From a bacterium (GTDB lineage Bacteria; Actinomycetota; Thermoleophilia; Solirubrobacterales; Solirubrobacteraceae): a stretch of DNA of 47,121 bases. Each line of letters begins with the position of its first letter. The first letter of the stretch is position 1. Positions 28,073 to 36,644 of this stretch are shown piece by piece. Where the stretch lies: contig JAJPKQ010000008.1 of NCBI GenBank assembly GCA_021323635.1, forward strand, positions 1 through 47,121, read 5' to 3'. Under the pieces are notes generated by a model. That model was not told the origin of the DNA, did not search any database, and saw only the letters and a list, made by a program, of their open reading frames with translations. Position numbers and translations under genes: made by a program.

Positions 28073-28869
28073 AGGCCGTAAACCTGATTCCCGTAGAGCA
28101 GCGCGCGCAGCGCGGTGGCGTCGCAAATCGCAGCCACGGTGTGGCATATGTGCTTGCTGCGGTGCCCGTCGCGGTCGGCGCGCTCGGCGGTCTCTATGGC
28201 CTTGCCAAGCATGAACTTGCCAGCAAGGAAACGGAAGCCGCACGCGTTGAAAAGCTCGCGGAACGCACCCAGCGCGAAGCCGCCGGGCTCGCCCCCTACA
28301 AGAGCTTCATCGCGCTGCGTCAGTCGCGCGAATCGCAGATACTGGGGCTGATCAACTCGCGCTTTGACTGGGCGCACCTGCTTGCCGAGCTTGGCGCCGT
28401 GCTGCCGCAGGGGACCACGGTCAGCACCTTCCAGGGTGCGATCGGCACCTCCGCGGGCGCCAGCACCACGACCACCAAGGCAAGCAGCGGCGGCGCGGTC
28501 GCCTCCGCGACGCCCGCCGGCTCGCTGCCCACCGTCATCCTCTCCGGCTGCGCGACCAGCGGCACCACCGTTGCGCTCCTGCTCTCCAGGTTGAAGCTGA
28601 TCGACGGCGTGAGCAACGTTGAAATGCACAGCCTCCAGCGCAACGGCGCAGGTAGCAGCGCCGGCAGCTCGAGCGGGGCCTGCCCTGCCGGCACGCAGTC
28701 ATACAACGTGACGATCACCTTTGAAGCGCTGCCTACGCCTCCGACCTCGGCGCCGGCGCCCGCAACCTCAAGCGCTACCGCGCCGGCAACATCGCACCGC
28801 ACCTCAGCGCGCCCGGCGAGCGGCCACGCGCTCCCTGCTGCTGAGAACCGAAAGGTGCTCCCGCGATGA
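28069..28869 (+). CDS. pilN: PilN-like pilus assembly protein
   Basis: A 266-residue bitopic membrane protein. It starts MKAVNLIPVEQR, the conserved cytosolic peptide that docks into PilM (INLLP in better-known forms). One helix follows at ~25-45, then a coiled coil (~48-85) and a ferredoxin-like domain interrupted by Ser/Thr/Ala linkers. Cys181 (SGCATSG) and Cys226 (GACPAG) may pair outside the membrane. The last ~40 residues are Pro/Ala/Thr-rich. GTG start overlaps the pilM stop; the stop overlaps pilO. Confidence 0.88.
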   Translation: MKAVNLIPVEQRAQRGGVANRSHGVAYVLAAVPVAVGALGGLYGLAKHELASKETEAARVEKLAERTQREAAGLAPYKSFIALRQSRESQILGLINSRFDWAHLLAELGAVLPQGTTVSTFQGAIGTSAGASTTTTKASSGGAVASATPAGSLPTVILSGCATSGTTVALLLSRLKLIDGVSNVEMHSLQRNGAGSSAGSSSGACPAGTQSYNVTITFEALPTPPTSAPAPATSSATAPATSHRTSARPASGHALPAAENRKVLPR

Positions 28870-29681
28870 GCGCGCGCGACCGCCTCGTGCTTGCGCTTGT
28901 TGCGCTTGTCGTGATCATCGCCTTCGGCTGGATCGAGGTCGTCTCGCCCGAGCGCTCGAAGGTCTCGAGCGCGCAGTCGAAGATCGCAAGCGCCGAATCG
29001 CAGCTGCAGAGCGCAAGGTCCGCGCTCTCAGAAGCGCGCGATGCCCAGAAGCGCTACAGCGAAGCATACGCTGCGATCATCGCGCTGGGCAAAGCCGTGC
29101 CCGCCCAGTATGAAGTGCCCGCGATCGTCTATGAAATCGAACACGCCGCGAATGGGCAGCATGTGCAGCTGGTCTCGGTGTCGGCGAGCAGCAGCCCCTC
29201 CGCATCCTCCGCCTCGGGCAGTGTCGGCGCATCGTCAAAGAGCGCTGCCACTGCCGGCGGCAAGGCGACGACCTTCACCCAGATGCCCTTCACCTTCACC
29301 TTCAACGGCACCTTCGCCGATCTCTACGCGCTGCTCAGCAAGCTTCAGGGCCTTGACACCTACTCGAGCAGCACCGGGGTCACCGTGACGGGCAGGCTGT
29401 TCACGATTCAAAGCATCGCGCTCCTGCCGAGCACCCAGAGCGGCGGCGCAAGCGGCGCCGAAACTGCGAAGTCGAAGTCCGGCTCGAGCTCGGCAAACGC
29501 CGGCGAAGAACTCTCGGGCACGATCACCGCAACCGCTTATGTCCTGCCCAGCTCGCAGAGCGCAAGCGCAGGCGCCGGCACGAGCGCACCCTCGACGGGG
29601 GCGGGCTCGCCCGCCGGCTCCGGATCCGGCTCCGGGGCTGCAGCCGCGGGCACTCCGGCAACGGTGAGGGCGCTGCCATGA
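28866..29681 (+). CDS. pilO: PilO-like pilus assembly protein
   Basis: A 271-residue bitopic protein: short basic N-terminus, membrane helix ~8-26, coiled coil ~32-75, then a ferredoxin-like domain (PFTFTFNGTFADLYALLSKLQGLD) typical of PilO. Ser/Ala-rich linkers interrupt the domain and fill the C-terminus. It should pair with PilN to form the alignment complex. Four-base overlaps on both sides show tight coupling. Confidence 0.86.
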   Translation: MSARDRLVLALVALVVIIAFGWIEVVSPERSKVSSAQSKIASAESQLQSARSALSEARDAQKRYSEAYAAIIALGKAVPAQYEVPAIVYEIEHAANGQHVQLVSVSASSSPSASSASGSVGASSKSAATAGGKATTFTQMPFTFTFNGTFADLYALLSKLQGLDTYSSSTGVTVTGRLFTIQSIALLPSTQSGGASGAETAKSKSGSSSANAGEELSGTITATAYVLPSSQSASAGAGTSAPSTGAGSPAGSGSGSGAAAAGTPATVRALP

Positions 29682-30523
29682 GCGACTTCCTGAAGCTGCT
29701 CAAGGACGATCTGCTTGACCGGCGCATGCGCCCGCTGCTGATCGTCTGCGTTGTCGTGCTGGTCGCGGGCGTCGGCTATGCGGTGACGAGCGGCTCGGGC
29801 TCTGCTGGCGGCGGCGAAAGCGCAGGCGGCGCTCCGGCTGGCGCAAGCGCTGTGGTTCCGACGGCCGCAAGCGCAGGCTCGGGAGTCAGCGCAAACGGCG
29901 CAGCAGCAGAGACGACCTTCGGCGCAGTCAAGCAGAGCGGCAGGGTTGCAGACCCCTTCAAGACGCTCGCCGGCGCGACCGGGGCGACGGGCAAGAGTGC
30001 CGGCGGCTCAGGCAAGGGCGCGAGCAGCAAAGCCTCCGCCAAGGGCCCCGCCACGCAGTCCCCCAGCAAGTCCTCCTCCACAACCACGACCACGAGCACG
30101 CAGCAGAGTGGCTCCACCAAGACGGAACATAATGAAGGCTCGAAGCATCGCTCAGGTGCTCATCCGAAAAGTCCCTACCGTGTGACGATCGAATTCGGCC
30201 GCGCGCCGGCGAGCGCCACCGAAGCGCCGCACCTCGTCTCCTTTGCGGGCCTGCCGATCGGCGCGGCGCTGCCGAGCAAGAATGACCCGCTGGTGAGGGT
30301 CAAGGCGATCAGCGCGAGCGGGACCTCCGGCACAGCAACGATTGCGCTGGCGACCTCGCGCGCTCCGATCGTGAGCGGCGTGGGGATCTGTCTGCCAAGC
30401 TCGACGGAATGCGAAGCCGTGAAGCTCTCCGTCGGACAGAGCGAGGAACTCGACTACCTGGAACCGGACGGCCAGACCGTCACCTACGTGGTCAAGCTGA
30501 GCGCGATCAGCAAGGTCGGATGA
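29678..30523 (+). CDS. PilP-position bitopic pilus assembly protein
   Basis: A 281-residue protein at the position of PilP. Cytosolic ~18 residues, a membrane helix ~19-36, a long Ser/Gly/Ala/Thr linker (~40-165), and a C-terminal beta-rich domain (~166-281, from YRVTIEFGRAP to VVKLSAISKVG) with one possible disulfide (C247/C253). There is no lipobox, and I see no direct PilP similarity. Position, topology and overlap with pilO argue for a functional analogue. No pilQ follows, consistent with a single-membrane cell. Confidence 0.72.
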   Translation: MSDFLKLLKDDLLDRRMRPLLIVCVVVLVAGVGYAVTSGSGSAGGGESAGGAPAGASAVVPTAASAGSGVSANGAAAETTFGAVKQSGRVADPFKTLAGATGATGKSAGGSGKGASSKASAKGPATQSPSKSSSTTTTTSTQQSGSTKTEHNEGSKHRSGAHPKSPYRVTIEFGRAPASATEAPHLVSFAGLPIGAALPSKNDPLVRVKAISASGTSGTATIALATSRAPIVSGVGICLPSSTECEAVKLSVGQSEELDYLEPDGQTVTYVVKLSAISKVG

Positions 30524-30628
30524 GCGCGCGCCTGTCGGCTTGAGCCGAGGGGTCGGACGCGCGCGGAGTCGGCTCCTGCCGCTCCTCGCCGCGCTCGCCG
30601 CGAGAGCCTCCCGGGTAAGCTGGGCGCG

Positions 30629-31828
30629 ATGAGCTTCCGACTGACAACCGCCGGGGAGTCGCACGGGCCGGGCCTCACCTGCATCCTCGAGGGGGTGCCC
30701 GCCGGGCTCAGGATCGACCGCGCCGACATCGACAACGACCTCGCGCGGCGCCAGCTCGGTCACGGGCGCGGGGGACGGATGAAGATCGAGCGCGACCGCG
30801 TCGAGGTCAGCGGCGGCCTGCGCCACGGTCTCACGCTCGGCTCGCCGCTTGCGCTGCAGGTGCGCAATCGCGACTTCGAGAACTGGCAGCTTCGCATGAG
30901 CCCGTGGCGCCTCGATGACGCAGAGGGCCCCGCGGCGGCGCAGGAGCGCGTCGAGGAGGTGCATCTGCCCCGCCCCGGCCACGCCGATCTGGTGGGCGTC
31001 CAGAAGCAGGGCTTCACGGACGTGCGCAACGTGCTGGAGCGCGCCTCCGCGCGCGAGACCGCCGCGCGCGTGGCGGGCGGGGCGGTCTGCAAAGCCTTCC
31101 TGCGCGCGCTGGGCGTGGAGATCCGCTCGCATGTGATACAGATCGCCTCGGTGCGCGTGCCCGAGCGCGCTGGGCCGCTCGCGCTTGCCGACTTCGAGCG
31201 GGTCGACGAGTCGCCCGTGCGCTGCCTGGACCCGGCAAGCGAGGCGGCGATGGTCGCGGAGATAGATGCGCTGCGCAAGGCCAACGAGTCCCTCGGCGGC
31301 ATCTTCGAGGTGCGCGCCTTCGGTCTGACCCCGGGCCTCGGGTCATACGTCTCCTGGGAGGGGCGGCTCGACGGCCAGCTGGCGATGGCGCTCTGCTCGA
31401 TCCAGGCGGTCAAGGGCGTAGCGATCGGCGACGCCTTCACCGTTGCCGCGCTGCCGGGCTCGCAGGCGCACGATGAGATCTTCCACACGCCCGAGCGCGG
31501 CTACTACCGCACCACCAATCGCGCGGGCGGCCTCGAGGGCGGGATGAGCAACGGCGAGGATCTGATTGTGCAGGGCGCGATGAAGCCGCTGCCGACGCTC
31601 ACCCAGCCGCTGCGCTCGGTGGACATCCTCACGCACGAGCCGGCGCAGGCGCTGCGCGAGCGCACCGACTCATGCACCGTTCCCGCCGCGGCGGTGGTCG
31701 CCGAGGCGATGGTCGCCTTCGTGCTCGCGCGCGCCTACCGGGAGAAGTTCGGCGGCGACCACATCGATGATGTGCGTGGCGCGCTGGCCGCATATGAGGA
31801 GCGAATCGATTGGCGCCGTCCGCGCTAG
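30629..31828 (+). CDS. aroC: Chorismate synthase
   Basis: A 399-residue FMN-dependent enzyme making chorismate from EPSP. Diagnostic parts: TTAGESHGPGL (residues 5-15), RRQLGHGRGGRMKIE (41-55), GHADLVGVQKQGF, RASARETAARVAGGAVCKAFL, and the C-terminal GGLEGGMSNGEDL. Length is normal for the family. The aroK-aroB start lies inside its 3' end, so the shikimate genes are coupled. Confidence 0.97.
   Translation: MSFRLTTAGESHGPGLTCILEGVPAGLRIDRADIDNDLARRQLGHGRGGRMKIERDRVEVSGGLRHGLTLGSPLALQVRNRDFENWQLRMSPWRLDDAEGPAAAQERVEEVHLPRPGHADLVGVQKQGFTDVRNVLERASARETAARVAGGAVCKAFLRALGVEIRSHVIQIASVRVPERAGPLALADFERVDESPVRCLDPASEAAMVAEIDALRKANESLGGIFEVRAFGLTPGLGSYVSWEGRLDGQLAMALCSIQAVKGVAIGDAFTVAALPGSQAHDEIFHTPERGYYRTTNRAGGLEGGMSNGEDLIVQGAMKPLPTLTQPLRSVDILTHEPAQALRERTDSCTVPAAAVVAEAMVAFVLARAYREKFGGDHIDDVRGALAAYEERIDWRRPR
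31796..31801 (+). promoter_or_regulatory. Ribosome binding site fixing the TTG start of aroK-aroB
   Basis: GAGGAG, 8 bases upstream of TTG 31810 and inside the aroC coding region. It is the main support for this rare start codon. Confidence 0.7.
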
Positions 31829-33516
31829 CGCGCCGGCCGGGACGGGCGCTCGTCTTCATCGGCTTCATGGGAGCGGGCAAGAGCCGCGCGGCCCGCGAGG
31901 TCGCCGCCCTGCTGGGCGTCCCGGCGATCGACAGCGACGCCCTGCTCGAGGAGCGCCTCGGACGGCCGATCGAGCAGGTGGTGGCCGAGGAGGGCGAGGG
32001 CTGGTTTCGGGCGCGCGAGGAGGAGCTTGTGCTCGAGCTGCTCGGCCGTGCGGGCGCCGACGCGGTGATCGCGCTGGGCGGCGGCGCGATCCTCTCCGAG
32101 CGCGTGCGCACCGCGCTTGACCGACACCTTGCCGTCTACCTGGAGAGCGACGCGGCAGCCGCATGGGAGCGCCTGGGAGCCGGGCGTGCACGGCGCCCGC
32201 TCGCCTCCGACCCGGAGCGCTTTGCAGCGCTGCTTGAGGCTCGGCGCCCCCTCTATGAGCAGCTCGCCGATGCGACGCTGCCTGCGGGCGCGCCGCCGCC
32301 GGGGGCGCGCCCAGTCGAGGGCGAGGGCGCGCAGGCGGAGGCGCCGGTGGCGGCACGCGCGCTGGCAAGCCTGATCGCGCTCAGCCGCGCCCCGGTGGGG
32401 ACGCGCCTGATCTGGGCCTGGAGCAAGGCTGCGGAGTACCCCGTCTTCATCGGTCGCTCGCTCTATGTCGCCCGCCACAGCGCGAGAGCCGGCGCCGGTG
32501 ACCCCGACTGGCACCTGCGCGAGCTCTGGCCGCCCGAGCACGCCGGGGCGCGCTCATTTCTGGTCAGCGACAGCAACGTCGCGGGGCGTTTTGCGCCCCT
32601 GATAGGCGAGGTGGCCGCCCGCTGCGTGATCGAGCCAGGCGAGGAGCACAAGAGCCTTGAGAGCGCCAGACGCATCTGGCAGGAGCTGGTCCAGGCGCAG
32701 ATCACCCGCGCCGAGCACGTGCTCGCGCTTGGCGGCGGCGTGGTGGGCGACCTTGCCGGCTTCTGCGCCGCCACCTACCAGCGCGGCATCGCGATCATCC
32801 ACGTGCCCACGACGATCGTCGCGCAGGTCGACTCCGCCTACGGCGGCAAGACCGGCATCGACCTGCCGGCGGCCAAGAACTATGTCGGCGCCTACCACCA
32901 GCCTGCCGCGGTGATCGCGGACGCGGCGGCGCTCTCAAGCCTCCCGGAGCGCGAGCATGCAGCCGGCTGGGTCGAGGTCCTGAAGAGCGCGATGATCGCC
33001 GGCGGCGAGCTATGGGCGGCCGTCGCCGGCTCCGCGCCCGTCGATGAGCGGGTCATCCTCGGCTGCGCAAAGCTGAAGATCTCGATCGTCGCAGATGACG
33101 AACGCGACAGCGGGCTTCGCCAGGTGCTAAATCTCGGTCACACCGTCGGCCATGCTATAGAGGCGGTGACGGGCTATCGGCGCTTCCGCCACGGCGAGGC
33201 GGTTGCGCTGGGTCTGCTTGCGGCGTTGCGCCTCTCCTCCCAGGGCGCGCTGCGCGAGCAGGTGCGCGAGCTGCTTGCCGCGCGCGGGCTGCCGGTAAGG
33301 CTGGCTGGCGTGGATCCCGACGCGGTGCTTGCGGCGGTGCATCTGGACAAGAAGCGCAGAGGCGATCAGGTGCCCTTCGTCTTGGTCCATGGGCCCGGGC
33401 GCGTCGAGCACGGCTGCGCGGTCTCCACGCGCGAGCTGCGCAGCGCGGTAGCGGAGCTATGCGCCGGCGACCGAGAGCATCCCCGGCAGGCGCGCGCCGC
33501 CGAGGGGGCGCATTGA
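31810..33516 (+). CDS. aroKB: Fused shikimate kinase / 3-dehydroquinate synthase
   Basis: 568 residues, two shikimate-pathway enzymes. Residues ~12-165: shikimate kinase with Walker A GFMGAGKS (18-25), shikimate-binding D41-S-D43, GGG 90-92 and lid RRPL (128-131). A Pro/Ala/Glu-rich linker (~158-190) leads to dehydroquinate synthase (~195-555): GGGVVGDLAGF (308-318), VPTTIVAQVDSAYGGKTGID (332-351), and metal ligands E389 (WVEVLK), H444 (NLGHTVGH) and H461 (HGEAV). Each active site looks complete. It starts at TTG 31810, 18 bases inside aroC. The enzymes are not consecutive in the pathway, so fusion gives co-regulation rather than channelling. Confidence 0.94.
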   Translation: MAPSALARRPGRALVFIGFMGAGKSRAAREVAALLGVPAIDSDALLEERLGRPIEQVVAEEGEGWFRAREEELVLELLGRAGADAVIALGGGAILSERVRTALDRHLAVYLESDAAAAWERLGAGRARRPLASDPERFAALLEARRPLYEQLADATLPAGAPPPGARPVEGEGAQAEAPVAARALASLIALSRAPVGTRLIWAWSKAAEYPVFIGRSLYVARHSARAGAGDPDWHLRELWPPEHAGARSFLVSDSNVAGRFAPLIGEVAARCVIEPGEEHKSLESARRIWQELVQAQITRAEHVLALGGGVVGDLAGFCAATYQRGIAIIHVPTTIVAQVDSAYGGKTGIDLPAAKNYVGAYHQPAAVIADAAALSSLPEREHAAGWVEVLKSAMIAGGELWAAVAGSAPVDERVILGCAKLKISIVADDERDSGLRQVLNLGHTVGHAIEAVTGYRRFRHGEAVALGLLAALRLSSQGALREQVRELLAARGLPVRLAGVDPDAVLAAVHLDKKRRGDQVPFVLVHGPGRVEHGCAVSTRELRSAVAELCAGDREHPRQARAAEGAH

Positions 33517-34019
33517 TGGGAGCGCCGCTGATCGAGGTCATCCACGGCGTCAACTTCGACGTGCTCGAGCTGCGCGACCCTCGCCACTACGGCGGGCTGA
33601 CGCTGGATGCGCTGCAGGATCAGATCGCAGCCTACGCCGGCGAGCTGGGCATGGCCGCTGTCTTTCTGCAGACAAACCGCGAGCACGAGCTGCTCGAGCG
33701 CCTGCACGAGATCGCGCGCGCTGAGCGCCGCTCTGCTCGCCGGGAACCGGCCGGGCTGATCATCAACCCCGGCGCCTGGACTCATTACGCCTGGTCGCTG
33801 CATGACGCGCTCGAGCTGGTGCACGCGCCGGCAGTCGAGGTGCACCTCTCCGACATCGGCGCCCGCGAGGGCTGGCGCGCGCGCTCGGTGATCAGCGACG
33901 TCTGCATCGCGACGGTTGCGGGCGAGGGCGTCAGCGGATATCGCCGCGCGCTGATGCTTCTGCGCGCTGCCATCGGCCGAGCGGACGCGGGAGCCGCTAG
34001 CGCGGAGGGGGAGCGCTGA
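33516..34019 (+). CDS. aroQ: Divergent type II 3-dehydroquinate dehydratase
   Basis: 167 residues from ATG 33516, overlapping the aroB stop by one base. Catalytic positions are kept: R20 and Y25 (LRDPRHYGG), N84 and H90 (INPGAWTH), H110 (VEVHLSD), R117 and R121 (AREGWR). Several usual motifs have changed: the family's GPNLNLLG is GVNFDVLE, the ALRDAL helix is SLHDAL, and SNIHARE is SDIGARE. It is the only dehydratase candidate beside aroC and aroKB, so it probably serves the pathway, but altered kinetics or a related substrate cannot be excluded. Confidence 0.85.
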   Translation: MGAPLIEVIHGVNFDVLELRDPRHYGGLTLDALQDQIAAYAGELGMAAVFLQTNREHELLERLHEIARAERRSARREPAGLIINPGAWTHYAWSLHDALELVHAPAVEVHLSDIGAREGWRARSVISDVCIATVAGEGVSGYRRALMLLRAAIGRADAGAASAEGER

Positions 34020-35203
34020 TGCGCTGCGCAGAGCGCGCGCAGGCGCTCGCACGGAGCCTGGCCGAGGCCGATGTCGACTGCCTGCTGATCAGCGCGCCCG
34101 CCAACCTGCGCTACCTGACCGGCTTCAGCGGCTCCTCGGCGATCGCGCTGATCTGGTCGGCGGAGCGCGCAGCGGCGGGCGAGCACCTCTTCATCAGCGA
34201 CTTCCGCTACGAAGAGCAGGCGGCGGCGGAGGTGCCACCGGGCTACGAGCAGCTGTTCCTGAGCGCCGCGGGGCCGCGCCGCGAGGCCTTCGGGCTGCTC
34301 TGCGAGCGTCTGCCCGCGGGGGGCGGGCGCCTTGCCTTCGAGGCCGCGCACCTGACCGTCGCGGCGCTGCGGCGGCTGGAGGCCCATCTGCCCGAGCGCT
34401 GGTCGGCCCGGCCGCTGGAGGGTGACCTGATCGAGCGCATGCGCGAAGTCAAGGATCGTGAGGAGATCGAGCGGATCGCCGCCGCCAGCAAGCTTGCCGA
34501 CGCCGCTCTGGCGGCGGAGCTTGAAGTCGGCATCGAGGGGCGCAGCGAGCGCGAGCTGGCGGCATCCCTCGAGCATCGGATGCGGCTGTTGGGAGCCTCT
34601 GCGGCGAGCTTCCCGACGATCGTCGCCTCAGGCGCGCACGGCGCGCTCCCTCACGCCCAGCCGCGCGAGGCCGCGATCGCGCGCGGCTGCCTGGTGACGA
34701 TCGACTGGGGCGCGCTACATGAGGGCTACTGCTCAGACTGCACGCGCACCGTTGCGGTGGGGCGCCCGAGCGAGCACGCGCGGGAGGTCTACGAGATCGT
34801 CCTCGCCGCCCAGCAGGCGGCGCTCGAGGGCCTGCACAGCGGACTGTGCGGCTACGAGGTCGATGAGCTCGCGCGCTCGCTGATCGCCGCAGCGGGCTAC
34901 GGCGATCGCTTCGGCCATGGCCTTGGCCACGGCGTCGGGCTGGAGGTCCACGAGGCGCCGCGGCTGGGGCCGCGCCGCGCCCCAGCACAGGGCGAGCGGG
35001 CGCCGAGCGGCGAGGAGCGCGACGGCGAGCGGGGTCGGGGCGATGAGGCAGCGCGGGCGCTGCGCGCGGGAACCGTCGTGACGATCGAGCCCGGCATCTA
35101 CATCGCCGGCGAGCTGGGCGTGAGGATCGAGGAGCTGGTGGTCCTCGAGGATCAGGGGATCCGCACCCTGACCTCGCTGCCCCGTCAGCTGATCGAGCTC
35201 TGA
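34019..35203 (+). CDS. M24-family Xaa-Pro peptidase
   Basis: A 394-residue 'pita-bread' metallopeptidase. The creatinase-like N-terminal domain (1-~135) includes LLISAPANLRYLTGFSGS. The catalytic domain carries five metal ligands: D in TIDWGA, D in CSDCTRTV, H in GHGLGHGVGLEVHE, E in TIEPGIY and E in VRIEEL. Before TIEPGIY there is a ~25-residue charged insertion (about 320-348) not usual in the family. Its start overlaps the aroQ stop by one base. In many Gram-positive genomes efp follows directly; here it does not. Confidence 0.92.
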   Translation: MRCAERAQALARSLAEADVDCLLISAPANLRYLTGFSGSSAIALIWSAERAAAGEHLFISDFRYEEQAAAEVPPGYEQLFLSAAGPRREAFGLLCERLPAGGGRLAFEAAHLTVAALRRLEAHLPERWSARPLEGDLIERMREVKDREEIERIAAASKLADAALAAELEVGIEGRSERELAASLEHRMRLLGASAASFPTIVASGAHGALPHAQPREAAIARGCLVTIDWGALHEGYCSDCTRTVAVGRPSEHAREVYEIVLAAQQAALEGLHSGLCGYEVDELARSLIAAAGYGDRFGHGLGHGVGLEVHEAPRLGPRRAPAQGERAPSGEERDGERGRGDEAARALRAGTVVTIEPGIYIAGELGVRIEELVVLEDQGIRTLTSLPRQLIEL

Positions 35204-36594
35204 GGGGCGCGCCCGCGCCCGGCGCCCAGCGCCGCGGCGAGGACCCTCGACGTCGGGCCCCTGTGCCAGGCGCGTGTGGGGGCGTAGAGCCTGATGGCTA
35301 GATAGAGCGCGAGCGGAAGCGACCAGGCGAGGAAGAAGAGCGATTGCAGGTCCGGGGCGATCAGCGGCGGCAGCCAGCTGAAGCTCGCCGCGCCCAGCGC
35401 TGCGATCACGCCGGCAAGGAGCGGTGGGCGGCGGGGGTGACTGTGCGCATCCAGCGCCAGCAGCGCCAGCAGGCAGGGCAGCGGGTAGTAGAGGTTGTCC
35501 CAGGTGTCCAGCAGGCAGCGCACGAGCATCAGCAGCGCTAGCAGGGTGAGCGCGAGCGCAAGTCGATCGCGCCTGCCGGCGGCGGCGGCCTGAGCGCCTC
35601 CGCGCACCCCCGCTGCGCCGCGCACCGATGCGCCGGCGCTGCTGCGCCGCTGCTGCCACAGCGCTGCGGCGCCGAGGGCCGCCCCTGCGATCAGGATCGA
35701 GGGATGGCTGATTGACGCAACCCAGGCGGGCGCCACGCGGTAGCCGGGGGCGATGTAGCCGACCGGGTGATGACCCACGACGACGAAGCGACCGAAGGCG
35801 CTGGGGAAGGGGACGCCGCCGGGCGAGCCCAGAAACCACCACAGCGACCAGGGCATGAAGACATAGACGCTTGCAGGGCTTGCCGCTGCGGAGGCCTGGG
35901 CGTAGAAGGAGCCGCCCGGCACCAGCAGCAGCGGCGCAAGCACGAGCGCTGCGCCCAGCGCGCAGGTGAGGAGCAGCGCAGCGTGGCTGCGCATCGGCCG
36001 CGGGGGCAGCGCCAGCAGCGCCGCGGGGACGGCCAGCAGCGCCCACTCCTTGTTGGCGATCGCCAGCCCGAGCAGAGCGCCCGCCATGACGCTGCGGCCT
36101 GAGGCAGCCAGCAGCACCGCTCCGACACAGAGCGCCCCGCCCACCAGCTCCTCGGGGTGTCCGGTGCGCAGCGCCTGCAGGGCGAAGGGATTGGCGATGC
36201 AGAGGGCAAGCACGAGCAGGCGTGCGAAGCTCCCGGCGGCGTCCGCTCCGCCGCTCGCGGCACCGCGGCGCATGCGTGCGACCAGCCAGAGCCCAAGCGC
36301 AGCGCTCGCGAGCAGGCCCGGCAGCGCGACGGCTTCATAGAGCGCTTCGGGTCCCCGCCCGAAGAGGCCCCTGAGCAGGGCGAACGGTGCGCGCTCCACC
36401 AGCGAGCCGCCATAGGCCGGCGCCAGGCGCAGGAAGGCGAGGGGGTGACCGTGCAGCAGCGCGCTGAAGGACGCTAGCGCTTCAAGGCGAAAGTCGCGCG
36501 GCAGCCGCGACTGGGCGCCGATTGCGCTCATCAGAAGCAGCGCGAGCAGCGCACCGCACAGTGGCAGGGCGTTTTCGCGGATCAGGCGCCGCAC
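35185..36594 (-). CDS. Polytopic glycosyltransferase 87-like membrane protein
   Basis: A 469-residue minus-strand protein with about ten hydrophobic helices. Its N-terminus has a first-loop region (RLPRDFRLEALASFSALLHG) with acidic and basic residues, as in GT-C enzymes. It also has HPEELVGGALCVGAVLLAA and AGALLGLAIANKEWALLAVPAALLAL, like the DUF2029/GT87 polyprenol-phosphate-sugar transferases. The assignment is by general character, not by a unique motif. It converges on the M24 peptidase gene with a 19-base overlap and ends the minus-strand cassette. Confidence 0.7.
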   Translation of the reverse strand: MRRLIRENALPLCGALLALLLMSAIGAQSRLPRDFRLEALASFSALLHGHPLAFLRLAPAYGGSLVERAPFALLRGLFGRGPEALYEAVALPGLLASAALGLWLVARMRRGAASGGADAAGSFARLLVLALCIANPFALQALRTGHPEELVGGALCVGAVLLAASGRSVMAGALLGLAIANKEWALLAVPAALLALPPRPMRSHAALLLTCALGAALVLAPLLLVPGGSFYAQASAAASPASVYVFMPWSLWWFLGSPGGVPFPSAFGRFVVVGHHPVGYIAPGYRVAPAWVASISHPSILIAGAALGAAALWQQRRSSAGASVRGAAGVRGGAQAAAAGRRDRLALALTLLALLMLVRCLLDTWDNLYYPLPCLLALLALDAHSHPRRPPLLAGVIAALGAASFSWLPPLIAPDLQSLFFLAWSLPLALYLAIRLYAPTRAWHRGPTSRVLAAALGAGRGRAPQSSIS

Positions 36595-36644
36595 ATGGTC
36601 GCATCGGCTGCCACGCCGGCGGCCTTGAGCCCTGCGACCTCGCC

